A stretch of 47,572 nt of DNA. Source: Levilactobacillus suantsaii (GTDB lineage: Bacteria > Bacillota > Bacilli > Lactobacillales > Lactobacillaceae). Positions 32,547-39,558 of this stretch are shown here, piece after piece. The stretch lies in assembly GCF_004115745.1 (NCBI RefSeq), contig NZ_QXIL01000016.1, positions 1 through 47,572 of the forward strand. The letters run 5' to 3'. The stretch's first letter is position 1. Each line of letters opens with the position of its first letter. The notes below the pieces were generated by a model. The model worked only from the letters and a program-made list of their open reading frames with translations. It was not told where the DNA came from and ran no database searches. A program made the translations under genes and the position numbers.

Positions 32547-32616
32547 GCCCGTTGCCCCCGACTGCTTGCCTACTTCGCAGTACCGTCAAGAGCTTGCCGC
32601 AACGGGCCCGCTTTTT
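32547..32616 (+). terminator. Terminator-like leader structure before the YfhO-family gene
   Basis: GCCCGTTGC (32547-32555) pairs with GCAACGGGC (32599-32607), followed by CCGCTTTTT. An inner hairpin ACTGC/GCAGT lies in the loop. It sits between promoter and ribosome-binding site, so it could act as an attenuator. The rest of the 32264-32641 region shows nothing else. Confidence 0.55.
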
Positions 32617-32641
32617 GAAAAATTATACGGAGGAGTTTGTC

Positions 32642-35362
32642 ATGAAACAACATCGGGATACCCTCGCGGCTCTGAGAGTCAGTCGCTGGGTATATGGGGG
32701 CGCTTTTTTAGTCCCGTTCATTATTTTAGTGGTCACTTTCTGGGCCCTAAAAATCACCCCATTTGGGAACCAGAACTTTCTATTCAGCGATATGGGCGCA
32801 CAGTACATCCCCATTTTGGAATACCTGCGCACCACCATCCTGCACGGTCAGTTCCACCTCTTTTCCCTTTCATTGGGCACCGGTAGTGGGCTACTACCAC
32901 TGTTAGCCTACTACGTGATCAGCCCGTTCAATTTATTGATTTTCCTGTTTCCGGCGACCAATATGACCACGGCTTTAACTTGGATCATCATCTTAAAGAT
33001 TAGCACGATTGGCCTGACGATGGCGATTTTTTTGCGCCACGCTTTTTTAAAAACTGGCTGGTCATTACTGCTGTTCTCCACCGCCTTTAGTCTCTGTGGC
33101 TTCGTTACCATGTACTTTTACGACATGATGTGGCTGGACGCCTTGATCCTCTTGCCGCTGGTCGCGTTAGGGCTCCACCGGTTGGTTAAGCACCACCACT
33201 TTGGGCTCTACACCATTAGTTTAGCCCTAACCATCTTTTCTAACTACTATATGGGCTACATGACTTGCCTGTTCTCGGTATTGTACTTTAGTTACCTGCT
33301 GGAGGAACATCAGGCTTCGGTCACCTCACTGACGACGGTCTGGCGCTTGCACCGGCCGGTCATTCGGCAGTTTTTGATTGGCTCCCTCTTAGCCGGGGGC
33401 ATGACCATGATTGTCTTGATTCCCACGGGGTTAGGGATGCTGTTGACCGGTAAAAGCAACTTCTTTATCAAGAACTACTTGCCAACGCCCCAGTTCGGTC
33501 CCGAGATCTTAGCCCAGTTCGGCCCGGCCGGCAGTAACTACGCCAGTCACCTTTACCACACGCCGTCACTGTTCATGGGCACCTTGATGTTCCTGTTGCT
33601 CATCGTTTACTTCGTGTCGCCCCGGATTCTAGCCGTGGAAAAGAAGCGGACCATGTGGTTGCTGATTCTCATGGGACTGGGACTCTTTATCACTCTATTC
33701 AATACCATCTGGCACATGTTCCAGCAACCGGCCGGCTTTCCCTTTAGAAACGTCTACTTCTTCACGTTCTTCGCCATCGTGACGGCCTACCGCGCCTGGC
33801 AGACTCACCCGGCGCAGACCATGAACGACCCACAAAAGGTCCTGGCGTTGGTCTGGGGTGCGGGACTGCTGACCATCGGCTTCATCGCCGCGCGCACCTT
33901 ACCGCAACTCTACTACCAGTTCGACCCATCGTTGAACAACCACCTCTACTTACAGAGTCAACCGGCTTTCAAGTTGTTATGGTTAGCGTTGGGCCTCCTG
34001 TTGCTCAATACCATGCTTCTGTTCATCAGTGAGTGGCGCCCGGTCCGCATCGGCCTCATGGGCGTCATCATCGCTTGTGAGCTCGGTGGGAGCTTCTTGG
34101 TCGGAACCCACGGCATCGATTTCGGGTCCCAGACCCAATTTGCCAAGGACTACCGCGCGAACCGTGCTCTGCTCAAACAGGTCGGTGCTAAAACCAACAG
34201 CTTACACCGCATCGACTATTTGCACTCGACCATTGGTAAGGCTTATCTGGGTGCCTACAACCACTACAACGACCCCCTGCTCCTGAACTATGCTGGCATT
34301 AGCGCGTATTCCTCCACGCTCAACGAGCAGTCACGGGTCTTCCAACACGACCTGGGTTACTTCAGCCCCAACGTCCGGCGTATCAGTGCCCAAGGCTACA
34401 CCCACGTTACCGATACTTTGCTGGGGGTCAAGTACCGTTTGAACGCCTTTAAGACACCGCCAATCAACACCTTATCGACTTACGCCGGGATTGGCTTTGC
34501 CGTGCCCGCACAGGTCGCAGACCTCCAACTCGATGACCAAAACGCGTTAAACAACCAGCAACACGTCCTGGCCGCCATGGGGGCCCAGCCCAACACGCTG
34601 TCCCCCGCGGGCGTCATCAGTATGACGCAACACCGCGCCACGGCCAAGGACCTGGCACCGATTCCGGATAAAACCATGACCCACTCCCACCATGCAGGCC
34701 CAATGTACTATCAGACCGTCACGCTGCGCGTCACCGCAACGGGCCTCCTGCACGGATACTCGCCAGAAAACGGTGTCATCTACTCCAGTCTGCGAGTCAA
34801 CGGACGAAAGGTCAAGCCGATGATCAACGCCGATGGTTTCCGTTACGTCTTCAGTCTGGGCCAACACCGCAAGGGCAGTACCGTCAAGGTCAGTTACGTG
34901 ACCCGCAAGCCGGACGCCGGTTACCATAACCAGTTTGTCTCCTTGAACCAGAAGGCCTACCACCGTTTCACCAAACACCTGGCCAAACACCGCTTGAAGT
35001 TATCTGCTAAGAGTGGCGTGTCCTGGATCTCAGGGACCGTGACCGGTACAGCACAGCGTAACCTGCTGTACGTCGCCATTCCGAAGACGCCGGGATGGTC
35101 CGCAACGGTCAACGGTAAACCCGTGGCCATCAAATCGGCGATGCACGCCCAATCGGTCATCCCCGTGGTCAAAAACTATCCGGGCATGATCGGAGTGCCC
35201 ATCAAGCCCGGCACCAACCACGTCACTTTGGTCTACAAGACCCCAGGACTCAAGTTAGGCGCCGTCATCAGTCTCGTGTCCCTATTGCTCTTTGGTGCGC
35301 TGTGGTTTTTAGCGGAGGGGCAACGTCCATTAAAAGCCCACCACGCAGCAAAGCGTCATTAA
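32642..35362 (+). CDS. YfhO-family polytopic membrane protein
   Basis: 906 residues from the ATG at 32642, 8 nt after GGAGGAG; the longer frame from 32552 reads through the leader hairpin and is rejected. The N-terminal two-thirds has a dozen or so membrane helices with the early acidic loop FLFSDMGAQYIPILEYLR typical of GT-C type glycosyltransferases. The C-terminal third is a large extracytoplasmic beta-rich domain (SRNLLYVAIPKTPGWSATVN-like region) closed by one last helix and a Lys/His tail. YfhO proteins glycosylate teichoic or lipoteichoic acid at the outer membrane face. It is monocistronic, divergent from the two-component system. Confidence 0.9.
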   Translation: MKQHRDTLAALRVSRWVYGGAFLVPFIILVVTFWALKITPFGNQNFLFSDMGAQYIPILEYLRTTILHGQFHLFSLSLGTGSGLLPLLAYYVISPFNLLIFLFPATNMTTALTWIIILKISTIGLTMAIFLRHAFLKTGWSLLLFSTAFSLCGFVTMYFYDMMWLDALILLPLVALGLHRLVKHHHFGLYTISLALTIFSNYYMGYMTCLFSVLYFSYLLEEHQASVTSLTTVWRLHRPVIRQFLIGSLLAGGMTMIVLIPTGLGMLLTGKSNFFIKNYLPTPQFGPEILAQFGPAGSNYASHLYHTPSLFMGTLMFLLLIVYFVSPRILAVEKKRTMWLLILMGLGLFITLFNTIWHMFQQPAGFPFRNVYFFTFFAIVTAYRAWQTHPAQTMNDPQKVLALVWGAGLLTIGFIAARTLPQLYYQFDPSLNNHLYLQSQPAFKLLWLALGLLLLNTMLLFISEWRPVRIGLMGVIIACELGGSFLVGTHGIDFGSQTQFAKDYRANRALLKQVGAKTNSLHRIDYLHSTIGKAYLGAYNHYNDPLLLNYAGISAYSSTLNEQSRVFQHDLGYFSPNVRRISAQGYTHVTDTLLGVKYRLNAFKTPPINTLSTYAGIGFAVPAQVADLQLDDQNALNNQQHVLAAMGAQPNTLSPAGVISMTQHRATAKDLAPIPDKTMTHSHHAGPMYYQTVTLRVTATGLLHGYSPENGVIYSSLRVNGRKVKPMINADGFRYVFSLGQHRKGSTVKVSYVTRKPDAGYHNQFVSLNQKAYHRFTKHLAKHRLKLSAKSGVSWISGTVTGTAQRNLLYVAIPKTPGWSATVNGKPVAIKSAMHAQSVIPVVKNYPGMIGVPIKPGTNHVTLVYKTPGLKLGAVISLVSLLLFGALWFLAEGQRPLKAHHAAKRH

Positions 35363-35380
35363 TTGAATCTAGGCCTAAGC

Positions 35381-35420
35381 AAAAAGACAGCTAACGTCAA
35401 AATACGTTAGCTGTCTTTTT
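35381..35420. terminator. Bidirectional terminator after the YfhO-family gene
   Basis: AAAAAGACAGCTAACGT (35381-35397) pairs perfectly with ACGTTAGCTGTCTTTTT (35404-35420). It also ends exactly at the stop of the small leftward ORF at 35421. Confidence 0.95.
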
Positions 35421-35600
35421 TCAATCTGACCCTATCGGCAATAACACCCCAATAACCAGCCAGACAATCCCAATCATGACCCCAAGTGGGTCGCTGGTGA
35501 AAATTCCTGCGATTCGCAATCCCCAATCGCCTAGCAGGAAAATCACGCCCACCCAAAAGGGCCAGTTTCGGTAAAACTTCGGGTTAAAACTCAGTCGCAT
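35421..35600 (-). CDS. Small two-helix membrane protein, 59 residues
   Basis: This short frame starts at ATG 35600, 6 nt after AGGGGGA, and ends at TGA next to the shared bidirectional terminator. It begins MRLSFNPKFYRNWPFW, followed by two hydrophobic segments (VGVIFLLGDWGLRIAGIF and LGVMIGIVWLVIGVLL) and ends in PIGSD. The good ribosome-binding site, a terminator exactly at the stop, and the membrane-protein composition support a real gene. Not recognised as a named family. It fills an otherwise empty 418-bp gap. Function unknown. Confidence 0.75.
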   Translation of the reverse strand: MRLSFNPKFYRNWPFWVGVIFLLGDWGLRIAGIFTSDPLGVMIGIVWLVIGVLLPIGSD

Positions 35601-35780
35601 CGCAATTCCCCCTGCTCCTCTGAGCCAAAACGCCCCACCGTTTTGTTCATGACCTAATTTCCCCTGAATCTGTTAACAGACTTATTTTACCACGTTAATC
35701 AATTTTACCAACACTTAAACTCGACGTTCATCCGCAAAAAAGGCGCACCGCTAGGCCCGCCTTGATTTGCTATAATTTAT

Positions 35781-36969
35781 TTAATCGTGACTCATGGGCC
35801 GGACCTTCGAGCGATCCTTTTGGTTGCGGGTCACGTGATTCATGGTCCAGCGTAACAGGAATGGTGCGACCAACGTGGCCAGGATAATCGCCGCCACGAC
35901 CGCCGAGTACTGCACCGGCGACATCAACTTAGCCGAGTAGACGATTTGGGCGATAATCATCACCCCGGGAGACCATCCCGGCCCCCACGGCGGCGGAACT
36001 GCCCCACGAGAAGCCGGCGAGTTTAGCCCCGCCGCCGGCCCCGACCAGCTTACTAGCAATGGCCACGACCGTTAAGAGCACGATGAAGCCCAGTTGCTTA
36101 CTCAAGCCGTCGAAGTCCATGTTGAGCCCGATACTGACGAAGAAGACCGGGATAAAGACCGCGTAACCCACGGGCTCGATATGCCGGTCGACCGTCAACT
36201 TCGCCGGCGTCTGGGAAACGGCGATTCCGGCAAAGAAAGCCCCCACCACGTCGCTCAAGCCAACCAATTCGGCCACGTAAGCCATCCCGAAGCACAGGAT
36301 CATGGCCATCAACGCCTGCCCCATCGGGATCAACAAGCGGTCCCCAATTTTAGCCATGTACGGCGCAATCCAACGGACCACGAAGTAGATGGCCGCAAAG
36401 TAGATAACTTGTAAGATGGTCGTCACGAGCCGATTGCCCGACACCCCGCTAGAGACCGAGGTCCCCGTCGTCGAGATAACGACACTCAAGATGATCACCG
36501 CTAACACGTCGTCGACCACCGCGGCACCTAAAACGGTCGTCCCTTCACGACTGCTTAAAGCGTTCATTTCCTTTAAGACTTCCACGGAGATGGAGACCGA
36601 CGTGGCCGCGAAGATGATACTTAAGAACAAACTTTCATTGAACGGCAAGTGGTACAGTTCGCCGATGGCAAAGGTCCCCAAGACCGGTACGATGACCCCT
36701 AAGACGGCGACCAGGATGCTGGGCTTTAAATAGCGTTTCAATAATTGCAGGTCACTTTCCAGCCCGGCGATAAACATCAAGACGATGACCCCGATCTCGG
36801 CAAAGCTGTCCAAATTATGCGTCAGGTGCAACCACCCCAGCATGGCTGGCCCCAAGACAATCCCCACAATCAGTTGGCCAATCACCGCGGGAATCCCGAT
36901 GCGGGTACTATAGTGCCCCACAATCGTGGTGGCTAATAAGATTAGTGTTAAGTTCCCTAATAATTCCAT
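35781..36969 (-). pseudogene. CPA2-type cation/proton antiporter (KefB/Na+:H+ family), frameshifted
   Basis: The start is ATG 36969 after GGAGG. The N-terminal part has the antiporter helices (MELLGNLTLILLATTIVGHY, GIPAVIGQLIVGIVLGPAML, DDVLAVIILSVVIS) and continues to AVGAGMVSRGD at about 35960, then leaves frame (DYRPNRLLG, stop at 35929). A second frame from there reads IIAQIVYSAKLMSPVQYS to a final helix and basic tail ending at 35781. CPA2 proteins have SRGExALI at this place. Here only 7 nt separate the Arg codon from Ile-Ile-Ala-Gln, where 15 would be expected, so about 8 nt appear to be lost. The last helix is thus detached. The gene is likely inactive unless the error is in the assembly. 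Confidence 0.85.
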
Positions 36970-37215
36970 AAATCCTCCTTCAAGCGCAAAAAAAGCGCCT
37001 ACTTCCCCGTACCATCCACCCAACCCAAGGCAGACCGAATTCTTGAAAAGCAGTCGCTTCAACCAATTTCTTAATTTTTCCTTAGTATATCGACTTTTCA
37101 CAAACAGCGCAACCTTTGCGACTTTTCTAACTGGTCGCTCGCGAAATCTTAACTACCCGTGGCCGGCCAATCGTGTTAAACTAATAACGATTAATGAGAT
37201 TGTGAGGTGACGCGG

Positions 37216-37416
37216 ATGAAGTGGGTCGAAGCAAACATCGTCGTAATTTTCTGGTCAGTTATCTTTGGGGAAATCATCGGATACGTTGGAAAGTCCCTGG
37301 AACAGATGCCTTACCAACCCCTCCAATTGGGGATTACGATGGCTGTCGTGGCCGTCATTGCGGTTAATGGAATCGCGTTATTAGGTCGTAGCGACAAGAA
37401 GTCTGCAAAGAACTAA
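37216..37416 (+). CDS. Small two-helix membrane protein (DUF2929/YjzD-like)
   Basis: 66 residues from the ATG at 37216, with GAGGTGA 7 nt upstream; the GTG at 37207 overlaps that site. Two hydrophobic segments (ANIVVIFWSVIFGEIIGYVG and ITMAVVAVIAVNGIALLG) are separated by a short polar loop with EQMPYQP, and the tail is basic (RSDKKSAKN). Length and spacing are as I recall for DUF2929 proteins of Gram-positive bacteria, whose role is unknown. Followed by a terminator. Confidence 0.8.
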   Translation: MKWVEANIVVIFWSVIFGEIIGYVGKSLEQMPYQPLQLGITMAVVAVIAVNGIALLGRSDKKSAKN

Positions 37417-37464
37417 CTCGTTCGCCGCTGCTCAACGGCAACGTTGAACAACTCCGGATTTTAA

Positions 37465-37496
37465 AAACGGGCCTGGATTCGTTCCAGGTCCTTTTT
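37465..37496 (+). terminator. Terminator after the small membrane protein gene
   Basis: GGCCTGGA pairs with TCCAGGTCC (one mismatch) around TTCGT and is followed by T5. Confidence 0.8.
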
Positions 37497-37531
37497 AGTG
37501 CGCGGACCACCTCGTGAAAGGAAGTCCTCAC

Positions 37532-38443
37532 TTGCAAATCGGTCAACTGACCACCCAAATCATTTTGATGTTCGGTCTAATGTTGATTGGGGTCCTGATC
37601 AATAAGTGTCATCTGATGCACGCCCAAACGGCTAACGACCTGACTAACATCTTGCTCTACGTGGTGTCGCCCTGTCTGATCATCGGGGCCTTCGAGCAAC
37701 CCTTCTCGGGGTCGCGGATGCACCAATTCCTCCTGGCCGCGTTAGGGACCTTCGTCTGGTACCTCATCGTGACTTTGCTTGCGCGCCTGATTTTCGGGCA
37801 CTTGCATGACCCGAACCTGCGGCGCATCACCCAGTACGGCAGTATCTATTCTAACGCTGGTTTCATGGGTATCCCGCTAATCAGCGCGTTGTTCGGGAGC
37901 ACTGGCGTCTTCTACGCGGTCGTGGCCTTAGCCGGCTTCAACCTGTTCAGTTGGACCTTAGGCGTGCGGCTCTTTCACACCCCCGCGACCCATCAGGCCC
38001 GTCAAGTCCTGCTCAACCCCAACATTATCGCTATCGTTGTGGGCCTTTTGCTCTTCTTGAGCGGCTGGCACTTACCGGGGACGCTCAACCACATCGTCAC
38101 GGCGGTCGGTTCCGTCAACACGCCATTATCGATGATTGTCATCGGCAACAGCCTGGCCCAAATCACCTTCAGTAAACAAATGTTGAACCCTTGGCTGGGG
38201 TTGACGCTTCTTTTCCGGAACCTAGTCTTTCCCCTCTTGGGGGCAGGGCTATTGACCCTGTTAGGCGTGAGCGGCATCGCCTACACCACCACGCTGATCA
38301 TGATTGCCTGTCCCGTCGCTGGCGTCGTGGTCCTGTTCACCTTACAGATTCACGCGGATGCGGCGCCAGCCATTGCGGTGATGAGTCTATCGACGTTGCT
38401 CAGTTTACTAACCATTCCGTTGGTGGTCGCGTTAGCCACTTAG
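37532..38443 (+). CDS. AEC-family (auxin efflux carrier type) transporter
   Basis: 303 residues with about 10 membrane helices. The start is probably TTG 37532, 8 nt after AAAGGAAG; the GTG at 37514 overlaps that site. The family pattern is visible: LMLIGVLINKCHLMHAQTAN early, YVVSPCLIIGAFEQPFS, then YGSIYSNAGFMGIPLISALF, where the N-x-G-F-x-G-x-P motif is typical of AEC, and the C-terminal repeat MIACPVAGVVVLFTLQIHAD. Members export or import malate, citrate or other organic acids. The substrate cannot be inferred from the neighbours. Terminator follows. Confidence 0.9.
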   Translation: MQIGQLTTQIILMFGLMLIGVLINKCHLMHAQTANDLTNILLYVVSPCLIIGAFEQPFSGSRMHQFLLAALGTFVWYLIVTLLARLIFGHLHDPNLRRITQYGSIYSNAGFMGIPLISALFGSTGVFYAVVALAGFNLFSWTLGVRLFHTPATHQARQVLLNPNIIAIVVGLLLFLSGWHLPGTLNHIVTAVGSVNTPLSMIVIGNSLAQITFSKQMLNPWLGLTLLFRNLVFPLLGAGLLTLLGVSGIAYTTTLIMIACPVAGVVVLFTLQIHADAAPAIAVMSLSTLLSLLTIPLVVALAT

Positions 38444-38458
38444 AAAACTTTAGACGTT

Positions 38459-38497
38459 AAAATGGTGCTCCCCGTAATCTGGGGGGCACCATTTTAA
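38459..38497. terminator. Bidirectional terminator between AEC transporter and alarmone synthetase
   Basis: AAAATGGTGCTCCCC (38459-38473) pairs with GGGGGGCACCATTTT (38481-38495), one mismatch, A/T flanks on each side. Confidence 0.95.
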
Positions 38498-38500
38498 TGT

Positions 38501-39196
38501 CTAATCCGGCGCATTCGGATCGACCGGTCGTCCGGCCGCCCGAATTTGATTTTTCAGGGCGTTCATGTCGTGGTCCAACTCGTGGACCAACTGCGCTTTC
38601 TCCAAGAGCTGGCGTTTTAACGCTGCCTGGTTACGTAACTGCTTCTTATAGTTCAATTCATGTTCCAGCGAGGCCCAGAAGTTCATCGCAATCGTGCGGA
38701 TTTGGACTTCCACCTTCACCTGAACCGTCCCCGCCGCTAAAAAGACCGGCACCGCCAAAATTAGGTGTAAACTTCGATACCCATTGGGCTTGGGGTGGGT
38801 AATGTAGTCCTTGCGCCGGATGATTTTTAGGTCCGGTTGTTGGGCCAACCGCTGTTCCATCGCCTGAATATCATCTTCGAAGCGGACGATGACCCGAATC
38901 CCCGCGATATCGTGCATGTCGTGCGGTAACGTCGCTAAGTTGAAGTCAAAGTGCTTGCGTTGGGCCTTTTCCAAGATACTTTCTGGCGACTTGATCCGCG
39001 ATTGCAGACTATCCACCAGGCTATGCCCATTTTGAATCTGGTACTCCTGATCCAGGTAACGAATCTTAGTCCGCATGACCTGAATCGCACTGCGGTAATT
39101 CAACATTAATTGCCGAAATTGATCGATGGCCTGCAGTGACGTGGGGTCGTTCACGAACGTCGCTGGCAGGTTCCGGTCAGGGGTTTCCTTAGTCAT
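38501..39196 (-). CDS. Small alarmone synthetase ((p)ppGpp synthetase, YwaC/YjbM type)
   Basis: 231 residues, the length of single-domain RelP/RelQ enzymes, which transfer pyrophosphate from ATP to GTP or GDP without a hydrolase domain. RelA/SpoT synthetase motifs are present: SILEKAQRK, the HDIAGIRVIVRFEDD metal-binding segment, KDYITHPKPNGYRSLHLIL (G-loop) and VEVQIRTIAMNFWASLEHEL. The C-terminus is a helical tail (LVHELDHDMNALKNQI), as in the tetramer-forming enzymes. It resembles YwaC more than YjbM, but I do not assign a symbol. The start follows GGGAGA. A long structured leader precedes it. Confidence 0.92.
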   Translation of the reverse strand: MTKETPDRNLPATFVNDPTSLQAIDQFRQLMLNYRSAIQVMRTKIRYLDQEYQIQNGHSLVDSLQSRIKSPESILEKAQRKHFDFNLATLPHDMHDIAGIRVIVRFEDDIQAMEQRLAQQPDLKIIRRKDYITHPKPNGYRSLHLILAVPVFLAAGTVQVKVEVQIRTIAMNFWASLEHELNYKKQLRNQAALKRQLLEKAQLVHELDHDMNALKNQIRAAGRPVDPNAPD

Positions 39197-39204
39197 GAAA
39201 AAAT

Positions 39205-39309
39205 CTCCCGTGCTCGTTGCGGCTCCGCTTCACGCGGTCGCACAACGAAAAAGTTCAATCGTGACGTCACGTTGCTAGACGTCGTTTCCTCCTCTATCAT
39301 ACGGGGAAA
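39205..39309 (-). promoter_or_regulatory. Promoter and structured leader of the alarmone synthetase gene
   Basis: Minus strand: TTACAA, 17-nt spacer and TATGAT (rc of about 39297-39302). The leader then has a hairpin CGTTG...CCGC/GCGG...CAACG, ending a few bases before GGGAGATTTTTTC and the start codon. Hairpin plus U-run beside the ribosome-binding site could regulate elongation or translation. Confidence 0.5.
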
Positions 39310-39558
39310 CCGCCGCAATTGTAACTAATTTGACAGCTGAGGCTAGTAAAGATGATGAGATTACTAGGAAAGTCACTAAATCGCCCGGCGATTCGCTAAC
39401 CTGCTATCCTAAAACCGTCAGCTAAAACTGACCACATTGGGTCTCCGCACGATGATTTACATTAGTTAATAACGGCACTTAAAACTGGTACCAACGACCA
39501 GTCCCCTTTTACTAGTGAGTTCCATGGATACACTTCCCGAGCCAATTACGGAGGCCCT
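39310..39558. other. Intergenic stretch upstream of the P-type ATPase
   Basis: No frame with a ribosome-binding site. The ATPase promoter must be here but no clear hexamer pair was found. GGAGG at 39550-39554 precedes the first possible start. Confidence 0.35.

Noticed and set aside
32552-32641. 30-residue N-terminal extension of the YfhO-family protein
   Set aside because: It reads through a terminator-like hairpin and has no ribosome-binding site, whereas the ATG at 32642 has GGAGGAG.
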